Assembly (NCBI GenBank): GCA_002451755.1
Contig: DKDF01000083.1
Coordinates: 1-7,695 of the forward strand
DNA from: Ruminococcaceae bacterium UBA6855
Lineage (GTDB): Bacteria; Bacillota; Clostridia; Oscillospirales; Acutalibacteraceae
Reading direction: 5' to 3'
Length of the DNA: 7,695 bases
The notes below the pieces were generated by a model that saw nothing but the letters and a program-made list of their open reading frames with translations, was not told the origin of the DNA and did no database searches. This document shows positions 1-6,128 of this stretch, piece after piece. Numbering within the stretch: position 1 is the stretch's first letter; each line of letters begins with the position of its first letter. A program made the position numbers and the translations under genes.

Positions 1-60
1 CCCAGCTCCCCTTACACAGGGGCGCCTTAAGACTGTGCATGACAGACTTTTTCGACAGAT
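1..60. repeat. Probable left-edge fragment of a dispersed intergenic repeat
   Basis: This non-coding stretch contains a compact hairpin: CCCC at 8-11, a 7-base loop, and GGGG at 19-22, with two further pairs (5-6 with 24-25) after one mismatch. It is followed by two GACAGA-containing words at 41-46 and 54-59. On the minus strand the AAGGCGCCCCTGTGTAAGG-type sequence resembles the abundant short intergenic repeats I recall from Clostridia/Oscillospiraceae genomes. That resemblance is from memory and was not searched. The element is cut by the window edge, so its full length and termini cannot be seen. It lies just downstream of the esterase terminator. Confidence 0.35.
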
Positions 61-62
61 TG

Positions 63-100
63 AAATGAGCCTCCGATATACGGAGACTCATTTTATTTTT
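63..100. terminator. Hairpin terminator after the esterase, possibly bidirectional
   Basis: A 13-bp stem pairs 63-75 with 81-93 around the 5-base loop ATATA, with a single mismatched or wobble position at 70/86. On the plus strand it is followed by TATTTTTATT, a typical U-rich terminator tail. On the minus strand the stem itself ends in ATTT, which gives a weaker tail. It starts 8 bases past the esterase stop codon, so it probably ends the mannosidase-esterase transcript. It may also stop a convergent plus-strand transcript entering from the left. Confidence 0.75.
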
Positions 101-101
101 A

Positions 102-848
102 TTACATTTCGCCGAGGGCGAAGGTATCCGAGAGCCAATCGGTGCAGAGCTTCACCCACTGTGAAGCGCGGGCATTTTCTATGACTGACTCTGGTTTATC
201 GCAGACGCTCGGGGTGCACAGCGAGAAGCCGTGCCAGCCTTTGGCGAAAACATGCATCTCGAACGGCACTTCGTTTTTCGTGAGCGCCTCGGCATATTTT
301 ATGGAGTTTATTATCGGGACGGTTTTGTCCGACGCACTGCCGAAGATGAATGTGGGCGGAGTATTTCTATCCACATGTTCTTCGAGCGACGGCACGGGGA
401 ACGCCAGAATGCTGCTTATCTCGGAGAGGATGCATGGATAGCCGAGCATGCACGCGTTGGGTCTTGTGCTGCTGAGAGTCGAGAGAGCCGCCGCAAGATG
501 CGCGCCCGCTGAAAAGCCTATGGCGGCTATCTTGTCTTTTATAACATGCCACTCCTCCGCCCTTTCGCGTATGAGCGCCAGCGCCTCTTCGGCATCGGCA
601 AGGGGCATTTTGAAATCCTTGCCCTCACCCACGGTATAGCGCAGGACGAAAGTGTTATATCCGTGCACGGCGAACGCCATGGCTATCGGCTCAGCCTCGC
701 GGTCGGAGCACATATAGTATCCGCCGCCGGGTATGACCAAAACCGCCGGGCGGTCGGTCATATTCGGCATTTCTCTTGATGTATCGAGCAGATACGCGGT
801 GAGCGTCGCTCCGGGATTGCTTTTGAGTTCCAGCTTTTCAACCGTCAT
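102..848 (-). CDS. Alpha/beta-hydrolase esterase (acetyl-esterase-like)
   Basis: This 248-residue serine hydrolase belongs to the BD-FAE/acetylxylan-esterase-like group of alpha/beta hydrolases, which remove acyl groups from carbohydrates. Visible motifs are an oxyanion-hole loop PGGGYYM at 40-46, the nucleophile elbow GFSAG with Ser113, a likely acid Asp174 in the SASDKTVP segment, and the catalytic His206 in WHGF. The order and spacing are normal for a complete single-domain enzyme. There is no signal peptide or membrane segment, so a cytoplasmic location is inferred. The ATG at 846-848 is preceded by a strong AGGAGG (855-860). The gene lies 11 bases after the mannosidase stop, so the two are almost certainly co-transcribed. 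The context suggests deacetylation of imported oligosaccharides before or during mannoside cleavage. The true substrate cannot be read from the sequence, and a peptidase or other esterase role is possible. Confidence 0.85.
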   Translation of the reverse strand: MTVEKLELKSNPGATLTAYLLDTSREMPNMTDRPAVLVIPGGGYYMCSDREAEPIAMAFAVHGYNTFVLRYTVGEGKDFKMPLADAEEALALIRERAEEWHVIKDKIAAIGFSAGAHLAAALSTLSSTRPNACMLGYPCILSEISSILAFPVPSLEEHVDRNTPPTFIFGSASDKTVPIINSIKYAEALTKNEVPFEMHVFAKGWHGFSLCTPSVCDKPESVIENARASQWVKLCTDWLSDTFALGEM

Positions 849-854
849 GATGTG

Positions 855-860
855 CCTCCT
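855..860 (-). promoter_or_regulatory. Ribosome binding site of the esterase
   Basis: AGGAGG on the minus strand lies 6 bases before the ATG and touches the last base of the mannosidase stop codon (860-862). Its strength and spacing fix the start of the esterase and suggest translational coupling with the mannosidase. Confidence 0.7.
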
Positions 861-3800
861 CAGTAAGTGACCTTGAGGGTCTTTATCTCGAAGGGTCTGA
901 ACTGAAGCTTCGCGGGCGCAATGCTCTCGATCTCGTCCTGCTCCTCTTCAAGCATGTTGGTTATCTTCACGTTCTTTGCGCCGTCGAAGAATCTGACTTT
1001 TGCGTTGGTGAAAGTGCCCTCTGCCTCATACATACGAACTATGAATGCACGCTGAGCATCCTCGCAGGGCTTGACAGCCTCGACAAATATATTGTCGGCG
1101 TCGATGCTCATGAGCTTCTGAGCCGAATATTCGCCGGCAGTCACTGCGGCGGGAACATTGAGCTCATATGCCGGGCGGATAACGTTCTCGGCATCGAACC
1201 CGCTGTCATGCGGCAGGAACGAATAGACGCAGTGGTGAACGCCTCTGTCGCCCTTGAAATCGGGGCGCAGGCCGCCCTTGTGCAGGGACAGGCGCAGCTT
1301 GCCGCCGTTGACGCTGATGCCGTACTTGCTGTCGTTGAGAACGGCGACGCCGAAGCGGGTCTCGGAGAGGTCGGTATATTTATGGTTGAGTACCTCGAAC
1401 TTTGCCTTTTCAACGCTGTTGTTGCGGGTGGTCGGGCGCTTGACATTGCCGAACTGGACATCGAAGCGGGCGAACTCCTGCCTGACAGAAGTATCGAACG
1501 CGGTCTTGAAGAAGCGGTGGTTATCCTGCCAATCCATGACGGTGTCGAAGCGTACCTCGGCGCTGTCCGCAAAGAATATCATATCCTGCGTGACGGTCGA
1601 CTTGCCGCTTATCGCATACTTGCTGCGGATAACGAGCGCGACGGAGCCGTTTGAAACGACCTCGCGGCTGACAAGCTTCGAGACATCCTCAAACTTCATC
1701 TCGATATCGGCGTCAACATCCCAGTTATCCCACTCGGACGGGAAATCCTCCGCCATGATGAAAGTGTTGAGGTTATATCCATCGCCGCGGATCTCGCGAT
1801 CGGCGCGCTTATCGACAAAGGAAGAAATCGTGCCGTTATCCGCAAACTTGACGGACGCGAACGGGGTCTCAAGGCTGTTATCATCGAGGCTGAACACGCT
1901 GTTTTCTTCGGGCTTGCCGTCGACAAGCTTGAGGGTGATGCTCGAAAATGCCGGGACGGTCACGCCGCCGACCATGAGCTTCTTATTGCCTCTGACATCG
2001 GTGTAGACCTGCTGTCTGTAGTCGCCGTCAACTATCTTGCCGCTGTAGTCGAGAACAATGGCATCGGAGCGGTCAAAAGAAAGGGTGTTCGTGACGGTCA
2101 CGCAGTCTTTCTCGTCGCTCTGAGCGAGTTCTTTGACAAGATCGCGGGCGCGGGTTATGAGCGCGGTGGTCATGGCGCGGGACTCCTCATGGGCGCGCGG
2201 GATGCAGGTGCCGGGGAGGATATCGTGGAACTGGTTGACGAGCAGCTTCTCATAGAGCGGAGCGATATCCGCGCTGTCCGCCGTCTTATTGTTCTTCACG
2301 GCGTCGTTTACCGTAAATATTTCAAGGTCTCTGAGCGCGAACTCAGCCTTGCGGTTGTTGCGCTTTATGACATGCTGGTTTGTGAGCGTACCGCGGTGCA
2401 GCTCAAGATAGAGCTCGCCTGCATATGTATCGGGCTCGACCGCGTCTCTCTCGATCTCTTTCATTGCCTCGCCGACGAGCTTGTGCTCGGACTTCGGACA
2501 GCCGTTCAAGTCGGCGCAGCGTTTTGCCGCCTCAATCATCTCGAACTGCGGTCCGCCGCCGCCGTCTCCGTAGCCGTAGGAGATAACGCGGGTGTCGGTG
2601 ACACGCTTATCTTTGATGCAGGAGTGGTCGTTCGAGGGAGTGCCCGCGACATAAGTCATGAGATCCTCGGCATCGGGCCAGATGTGGGTGCGGTTGAAAT
2701 GGGTGAACACCTTTGTGCCGTCGATGCCCTCCCAATAGAAAGTATCAAGCGGGAATGTGTTGGTGTCGTTCCAGTCGATTTTGGTAGTCAGGAAATAATC
2801 GACGCAGCAGCCTTTCATTATCTGAGGGATAGCCGCGCTGTAGCCGAAGGTATCGGGCAGCCAGAAGCAGTTCGAGGTGAAATCGAAATACTTTCTCGTG
2901 AATCTCTGACCCCAGAGGAACTGTCTGACCATCGACTCGCCGGAGGTTATGTTGCAGTCGCACTCGACCCACACGCCGCCGTTGGGCTCGTATCTGCCCT
3001 CTTTGACCTTCTGCTGAATGCGCGCGAAGAGGTCGGGATATTTGCGGCGCAGGAAGTCGCTGTGGCACGAGGAGCTCTGGATAAATTTATATTCCGGATA
3101 CTCGTCCATGAGCGCGAGCTGATTTGCATAGGTGCGCGCGCACTTCTTGACCGTCTCGCCGACATGCCAGAGCCACGCGGTGTCCATATGCGAATGTCCG
3201 ATGAGCACAGCCTTCGGCGCATCGTCGCCGTTTTTGACGGAGAGCGCTTTTTTGAGATAGGGCTTCGCTCTCTCGAGAGCCGCCATGAACTCGCCGCGGT
3301 CAACATCGTCGGGCGACTGATATATCTCTTTGAATACTTTTTCAAGCTCGTTTATAACGGAAGCGCGTCTGAAAGAGCTCTCCGGCAGGTTCTGAACGAG
3401 CTGAACGAGGGTGCGCAGATCGAAATAGAACTCCTGAACAGCATAGTTCTTGACGCAGATATCAATGCCCTCGTATGAGAAGTCATAGGTGAGCAGAGGG
3501 TTGTTCTCGGTCGGGTGGCAGCCCTTATAGGAATGACCCGCGTAATATTCGAGGTCGATGGCTATCTTCTCGCCCGCCTTTGCGTCCTTTTTGAGCAGGT
3601 CGCAGTAGTGGTTGCCGTGGCCGGTGAAAACTATCTTCGTGCTGAAGTTGCCGTAGGGCACTCCGTCGACCCAGAGGGTTCCCTCATAGCCCGAGATGTG
3701 CGGGCGGATGAAAATATCTTTTCCGCCGAGTCCGTCGGGGACGACAAAATCGGTCTTGAACCAGCAATAACCGAACTCCTCACCCCATTTGTAGCCCTTT

Positions 3801-3970
3801 TCGATGGGGTCAAAAAGGCTGTCCTCCGGGATGCAGTGGAAGCGTTCGAGGGTGGCGAACGCGCTCACGGGTCCTGTCTCGCCGACTTTTTCAAAAATCA
3901 TCGGCTCGATGATATCGACAAAGCGCTCAAGCTTTTTGAGCATTCTGTCGGTCTGTTTTAAATCCAGCAT
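860..3970 (-). CDS. Alpha-mannosidase, glycoside hydrolase family 38
   Basis: This 1036-residue enzyme is predicted to hydrolyse alpha-linked mannose residues by the zinc-dependent retaining GH38 mechanism. The N-terminal region (about 1-250) contains a beta-rich segment with FIRPHISGYEGTLWVDGVPYG (88-108), typical of large bacterial GH38 proteins. The catalytic domain starts with GHSHMDTAWLW (258-268), where His261 and Asp263 match the family's zinc ligands. The likely nucleophile is Asp373 in FWLPDTFGYS. Further GH38 signatures are ELHRGTLTNQH (523-533) and NQFHDILPGT (579-588), with His582 as a probable third metal ligand. The remainder, to residue 1036, fits the usual middle and C-terminal beta domains. 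The length is normal, with no frameshift. No signal peptide is seen, so it probably acts in the cytoplasm on imported oligosaccharides such as N-glycan or mannan fragments. The ATG is preceded by GGAGAG. It is the first gene of a two-gene operon with the esterase. Linkage specificity (alpha-1,2, 1,3 or 1,6) cannot be told. Confidence 0.95.
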   Translation of the reverse strand: MLDLKQTDRMLKKLERFVDIIEPMIFEKVGETGPVSAFATLERFHCIPEDSLFDPIEKGYKWGEEFGYCWFKTDFVVPDGLGGKDIFIRPHISGYEGTLWVDGVPYGNFSTKIVFTGHGNHYCDLLKKDAKAGEKIAIDLEYYAGHSYKGCHPTENNPLLTYDFSYEGIDICVKNYAVQEFYFDLRTLVQLVQNLPESSFRRASVINELEKVFKEIYQSPDDVDRGEFMAALERAKPYLKKALSVKNGDDAPKAVLIGHSHMDTAWLWHVGETVKKCARTYANQLALMDEYPEYKFIQSSSCHSDFLRRKYPDLFARIQQKVKEGRYEPNGGVWVECDCNITSGESMVRQFLWGQRFTRKYFDFTSNCFWLPDTFGYSAAIPQIMKGCCVDYFLTTKIDWNDTNTFPLDTFYWEGIDGTKVFTHFNRTHIWPDAEDLMTYVAGTPSNDHSCIKDKRVTDTRVISYGYGDGGGGPQFEMIEAAKRCADLNGCPKSEHKLVGEAMKEIERDAVEPDTYAGELYLELHRGTLTNQHVIKRNNRKAEFALRDLEIFTVNDAVKNNKTADSADIAPLYEKLLVNQFHDILPGTCIPRAHEESRAMTTALITRARDLVKELAQSDEKDCVTVTNTLSFDRSDAIVLDYSGKIVDGDYRQQVYTDVRGNKKLMVGGVTVPAFSSITLKLVDGKPEENSVFSLDDNSLETPFASVKFADNGTISSFVDKRADREIRGDGYNLNTFIMAEDFPSEWDNWDVDADIEMKFEDVSKLVSREVVSNGSVALVIRSKYAISGKSTVTQDMIFFADSAEVRFDTVMDWQDNHRFFKTAFDTSVRQEFARFDVQFGNVKRPTTRNNSVEKAKFEVLNHKYTDLSETRFGVAVLNDSKYGISVNGGKLRLSLHKGGLRPDFKGDRGVHHCVYSFLPHDSGFDAENVIRPAYELNVPAAVTAGEYSAQKLMSIDADNIFVEAVKPCEDAQRAFIVRMYEAEGTFTNAKVRFFDGAKNVKITNMLEEEQDEIESIAPAKLQFRPFEIKTLKVTY

Positions 3971-3994
3971 ATTCTTCTCTCCACAATATATTTT

Positions 3995-4007
3995 TCCGCT
4001 GTGCGGA
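3995..4007. promoter_or_regulatory. Short dyad in the mannosidase leader
   Basis: A perfect 5-bp inverted repeat, TCCGC-TGT-GCGGA, sits 25 bases before the mannosidase start and downstream of the predicted promoter. It has no U-run in the correct place on either strand, so it is not a terminator. It could be a small leader hairpin or a regulator-binding site. The role is unknown. Confidence 0.3.
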
Positions 4008-4031
4008 CATTTGACTTATATAATATGTAAC

Positions 4032-4060
4032 AGTATACCGCAAGAGTGTTGCATCTGCAA
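4032..4060 (-). promoter_or_regulatory. Predicted sigma-A-type promoter of the mannosidase operon
   Basis: On the minus strand, TTGCAG (4055-4060) and TATACT (4032-4037) are separated by exactly 17 bases. The -10 matches the consensus at 5 of 6 positions; the -35 is weaker. A second overlapping candidate is TTGCGG (4038-4043), 17 bases, TATAAG (4015-4020). Either would give a leader of roughly 40-55 bases before the mannosidase ATG. Both lie downstream of the phage terminator, which supports separate transcription of the host genes. Confidence 0.45.
4049..4060. promoter_or_regulatory. Candidate operator: 12-bp palindrome over the -35 box
   Basis: The palindrome TTGCA-TC-TGCAA (plus strand) has two perfect 5-bp half-sites. 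It includes the whole predicted -35 box of the mannosidase promoter on the minus strand. This position would let a bound dimeric regulator, for example a LacI- or GntR-type sugar regulator, block RNA polymerase. No regulator gene is in the window, so the assignment is inference from symmetry and position only. Confidence 0.35.
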
Positions 4061-4083
4061 GCATTTTTGAAGAGAAAAGAAGC

Positions 4084-4121
4084 AAAAAAGCCGCCGCGGA
4101 GATGTTTTCCCTGCGGCGGCT
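4084..4121 (-). terminator. Rho-independent terminator of the phage late operon
   Basis: On the minus strand AGCCGCCGC (4113-4121) pairs perfectly over 9 bp with GCGGCGGCT (4089-4097) around a 15-base loop, followed at once by a run of T (six A residues at 4084-4089 on the plus strand). It lies about 80 bases after the holin stop and about 25 bases upstream of the mannosidase promoter. It therefore separates phage and host transcription units. Confidence 0.88.
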
Positions 4122-4130
4122 CGTGTTATT

Positions 4131-4199
4131 TCAGCGAAGTTCTAAGATGCGGCATATCGCGGCCAAAACCGCCGCGAGATACAGTCCGAAGATATTCAT
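4131..4199 (-). CDS. Possible 22-residue hydrophobic peptide after the holin
   Basis: An ATG-started open frame begins 4 bases after the holin stop codon and ends 9 bases before the terminator stem. The predicted peptide starts MNIFGLYLAAVLAAICRI and ends LELR. It is one hydrophobic, membrane-spanning-length segment followed by a short charged tail. There is no recognisable ribosome binding site, so translation would depend on re-initiation after the holin stop. The composition would suit a membrane-active lysis accessory peptide, but a frame of this length can arise by chance. I do not recognise a family. Confidence 0.25.
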   Translation of the reverse strand: MNIFGLYLAAVLAAICRILELR

Positions 4200-4203
4200 T
4201 ATA

Positions 4204-4494
4204 TTATAGAGAAGTGCCGTTATCATCTTCGCCCTCCGCTATGCGCTGTTCGTGCATGAATTTGTCCGCTTCTATAGCGGCAGAAGTGAAGCTGTTGTTC
4301 TTCCAATAGCTCGCAGCGCCGACAATGAATGTGAATATCAGGCTTATTATTGTATAGAGCTCGCTGTATTCGACGCTGACCGGTGTTTTCCCGAATGCAG
4401 TCAGAGCCATATTGACTATCGACACAAGAGACAAAATACCTCTGACCCATGTGCCGACAGATATTTTTGTTATATTCTCAAAAAGCTTCTTCAT
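4204..4494 (-). CDS. Phage holin, SPP1 family
   Basis: This 96-residue protein is predicted to form lesions in the cytoplasmic membrane at the end of phage growth, letting the amidase reach peptidoglycan. It has two hydrophobic segments, about residues 17-35 and 47-64, separated by a short loop. The family signature AASYWKNNSFTSAAIEAD runs from about 60 to 77, followed by an acidic, hydrophilic C-terminus. The WKNNSFT motif and topology match the SPP1-type holins of Firmicute phages. The length is normal. The ATG follows a GGGGG ribosome binding site (4501-4505) at 6 bases. It lies 11 bases after the XhlA-like gene and is the last confident gene of the operon. Confidence 0.88.
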   Translation of the reverse strand: MKKLFENITKISVGTWVRGILSLVSIVNMALTAFGKTPVSVEYSELYTIISLIFTFIVGAASYWKNNSFTSAAIEADKFMHEQRIAEGEDDNGTSL

Positions 4495-4505
4495 GAAAAT
4501 CCCCC

Positions 4506-4724
4506 TTATTTTCTGCGCGTGATATCATCTATGCGCCTGTGCGCGGATTTTATCGAATCCTCTGCCGCCGCCATGCGTTCGACGAGATTGTTGTGCTTGT
4601 CGACCCGCTTTTCGAGCTGCGCTATGCGGTAATTCGTCAGTCTGTTCGACGCGAGGATGCCGCCGAGCGAGCCGATGAGCGTGCCAGCCGCCGAGAGCAG
4701 AGCTACAGTAATTTCTGCGTTCAT
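4506..4724 (-). CDS. XhlA-like phage membrane/coiled-coil protein
   Basis: This 72-residue protein begins MNAEITVALLSAAGTLIG. It has one hydrophobic segment (about 6-24) and then NRLTNYRIAQLEKRV, a charged heptad-like region that runs as a predicted coiled coil to the C-terminus. This layout, next to an endolysin and a holin, matches the hemolysin XhlA-like or holin-accessory proteins common in Clostridia phages. It may assist or regulate membrane permeabilisation. Its exact role is not established for this type. The start at 4722-4724 is chosen because GAGGAGG (4731-4737) lies 6 bases upstream. An upstream in-frame start near 4895 would overlap the amidase gene and add an arginine-rich, unphage-like leader. 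Only one base separates it from the amidase stop. Confidence 0.8.
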   Translation of the reverse strand: MNAEITVALLSAAGTLIGSLGGILASNRLTNYRIAQLEKRVDKHNNLVERMAAAEDSIKSAHRRIDDITRRK

Positions 4725-4739
4725 CTCACACCTCCTCGA
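4724..4739 (-). repeat. Stop/ribosome-binding cassette, copy 1
   Basis: The 16-base minus-strand word TCGAGGAGGTGTGAGA is identical here and at 5704-5719. It encodes the last residues Glu-Glu-Val and the TGA of the amidase. The GAGGAGG also serves as the ribosome binding site of the XhlA-like gene, which fixes that start. Confidence 0.85.
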
Positions 4740-5703
4740 GACTGCCGACCGCGACCCAGCTCGAGATATCGCCGAGCAGGGCTTCGAGCGTGCCGCGGTT
4801 CTGCTGAACTTTCGTGACGGTATGTTTTTTCGGCGGGAGCTGGGAATCGGGCACGCGCTTTCCGCGCGCCGAGGTGCAGCCGCCGTAGACCGCACCTGGC
4901 TTTATAAAAACAACGCTCCCGACCGAGACGGACGGTCTCGCCGCGAGCCTCAAGTCAGAGAGCCCGACCCACGAGTTAATTTCCTTGAGCAGTGCGCGGC
5001 TCGATTCGACTTTTGCAACGGTATGCGTTCTGAGCTTCACCCACGACGGAATGCGCTGACCCGTGGCATAATTTTTGCCTATAATTTTCACGCGGTCGCC
5101 CGCTCTGATATCGGCGGACTGTGCAGCTTTCTGCGGCTCGTTTTTCACGCAAAGCCCGTAAAATTCGGCTATCGACGCGGCGATCGACTCGCCGCACTTT
5201 TTCTGTCCCGCTTCCGTTTCGACATTTTTTCTGTCCGAGGAGCTGTCTATGAACACGGTCTCGATGAGCAGGCTGCGGCATTTGACCGAGCGGACGAAAC
5301 CGAAATAATCGCCGCCTGCGGAATTGAGCTTTGTTTTAGCTCCCCTGTCGCGCAGTGAAAACGTCTTCGCGATGCCCGCGCTTATCTTCGCGGCGAGCTT
5401 CTTGCCGCCCTCGTCGGCGTGCTTATAATAGACCTCGCTCCCCGTTCCGCCGCCTGCGTTCAGATGAATCTCCGCCGCTAAATCGAAGTTTTGGCGGTTG
5501 ACATAAGCTATCCTGTCCGTCAGATACATATCGGCATCGTAGTTTATGAGCACGGCGTCGCAGCCGTATTTTTTGAGCGTCTCGGCGATATAAAAGCCTA
5601 TCTTTCGCGCTATGCGAAACTCGTGGAAGCCCCCTCCGACTGCGCCGCTGTCATAGCCGCCGCCCGCCGATTTTCCGTGACCCACGGATATACAAATTCT
5701 CAC
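4726..5703 (-). CDS. Phage endolysin: N-acetylmuramoyl-L-alanine amidase (Amidase_3) with two SH3-like repeats
   Basis: This 325-residue enzyme is predicted to cut the amide bond between N-acetylmuramic acid and L-alanine in peptidoglycan, releasing phage progeny. The Amidase_3 domain spans about 1-180. Its zinc ligands and catalytic glutamate are visible: His9 in SVGHGK, Glu28 in GFHEFRIA, His80 in AEIHLNAG and Glu148 in LLIETVF. Two SH3-like repeats follow, about 198-250 and 258-325. Each starts with a glycine-containing beta strand and ends in a THTVAKV/KHTVTKV strand and a SWV motif. Such repeats serve as cell-wall-binding modules in Clostridia endolysins. There is no signal peptide, consistent with holin-dependent release. 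The start is taken as GTG at 5701-5703 because GAGGAGG (5711-5717) lies just upstream and the amidase fold begins at once. The ATG near 5793 would add a basic, unrelated leader inside the previous gene. Confidence 0.93.
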   Translation of the reverse strand: MRICISVGHGKSAGGGYDSGAVGGGFHEFRIARKIGFYIAETLKKYGCDAVLINYDADMYLTDRIAYVNRQNFDLAAEIHLNAGGGTGSEVYYKHADEGGKKLAAKISAGIAKTFSLRDRGAKTKLNSAGGDYFGFVRSVKCRSLLIETVFIDSSSDRKNVETEAGQKKCGESIAASIAEFYGLCVKNEPQKAAQSADIRAGDRVKIIGKNYATGQRIPSWVKLRTHTVAKVESSRALLKEINSWVGLSDLRLAARPSVSVGSVVFIKPGAVYGGCTSARGKRVPDSQLPPKKHTVTKVQQNRGTLEALLGDISSWVAVGSLEEV

Positions 5704-5719
5704 TCTCACACCTCCTCGA
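5704..5719 (-). repeat. Stop/ribosome-binding cassette, copy 2
   Basis: This is the second exact copy of the 16-base word at 4724-4739. Here it encodes the final Glu-Glu-Val-stop of the carbohydrate-binding-like protein. Its GAGGAGG is the ribosome binding site for the amidase GTG start, supporting that unusual start codon. Confidence 0.85.
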
Positions 5720-6128
5720 AGTAGATACCCACAAGCTGCGACGGCAGATAGTGCATGACCGTGCCCTCGCCGCCGCTGTCGTCTCTTGTGCATCTGTAAA
5801 TTTTTCCGCCGTCGAGATAATACTTGTCTTTAAAATATCTCATGCCCTCGGCGGCGGTTATCGGGTTGTCTATCGTGCCGTCTTCATCTGCCGTCACGCG
5901 CTCCCAGTGTGCGGGAGTCGCGTTCGGACGCCATGTGGGATTGGCGGATATAGCATTGTAGCAGCGATAAAGATTCCCGCCGTCGCGCACCCTGTCGCCA
6001 ACCGCATAATTTCTGTAACCACTCCACGATTCAAACAAATCGATGCTCGTCAGAGCCTCAGCATTCGTCAGCTTCGCGGCGGCTTTTGTTATCATCTCGC
6101 GAAAGCGTTTTGCCTGCGTTCGCGTCAT
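5706..6128 (-). CDS. Phage tail-associated protein with a chitin-binding-like (CBM5/12-type) module
   Basis: This 140-residue protein has three parts. Residues 1-31 are a helical N-terminus starting MTRTQAKRFREMITKAAAKL, a form I associate with Firmicute phage proteins placed just before endolysins. Residues 33-78 carry the aromatic pattern of a small carbohydrate-binding fold: W35, Y38, Y41, the GDRV strand, LYRCYNA, PTW66, and AHW75. Residues 95-140 contain YYLDGGKIYRCTRD and end LVGIYFEEV. It probably sits at the tail tip or adsorption apparatus and may contact cell-surface glycan; that is inference. The ATG overlaps the previous stop as ATGA, after a GGGGG ribosome binding site at 6138-6142. 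An in-frame start near 6236 would lie within the upstream gene and is not supported. Confidence 0.72.
   Translation of the reverse strand: MTRTQAKRFREMITKAAAKLTNAEALTSIDLFESWSGYRNYAVGDRVRDGGNLYRCYNAISANPTWRPNATPAHWERVTADEDGTIDNPITAAEGMRYFKDKYYLDGGKIYRCTRDDSGGEGTVMHYLPSQLVGIYFEEV

Noticed and set aside
1208..2006. Two overlapping plus-strand frames of 148 and 250 codons
   Set aside because: They overlap each other and the mannosidase in antisense and show no motif or ribosome binding site, so they are shadows.
2189..3478. A 429-codon open frame on the plus strand inside the mannosidase
   Set aside because: It lies wholly antisense to a gene with clear GH38 catalytic motifs, has no recognisable domain, and is a typical shadow in GC-rich coding sequence.
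4011..4039. Plus-strand promoter-like pair TTGACT, 17 bases, TATACC
   Set aside because: The spacing is good, but no plus-strand gene follows. It overlaps the minus-strand promoter and is probably due to the AT-rich sequence.
3971..4203. tRNA, integrase or attachment-site core at the phage-host junction
   Set aside because: No tRNA-like cloverleaf or integrase frame is visible, and an attachment core cannot be defined without the other end of the prophage.
4726..4895. Extended N-terminus for the XhlA-like protein
   Set aside because: It would overlap the amidase by about 170 bases, has an arginine-rich leader, and ignores the strong GAGGAGG before the ATG at 4724.
4657..5358. A 233-codon plus-strand frame across the amidase region
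   Set aside because: It is antisense to the amidase, whose zinc ligands are intact. The translation is arginine-rich and without a domain.
5704..5793. Extended N-terminus for the amidase
   Set aside because: The extra 30 residues are basic and low complexity, lie inside the preceding gene, and precede a well-placed ribosome binding site and GTG start.
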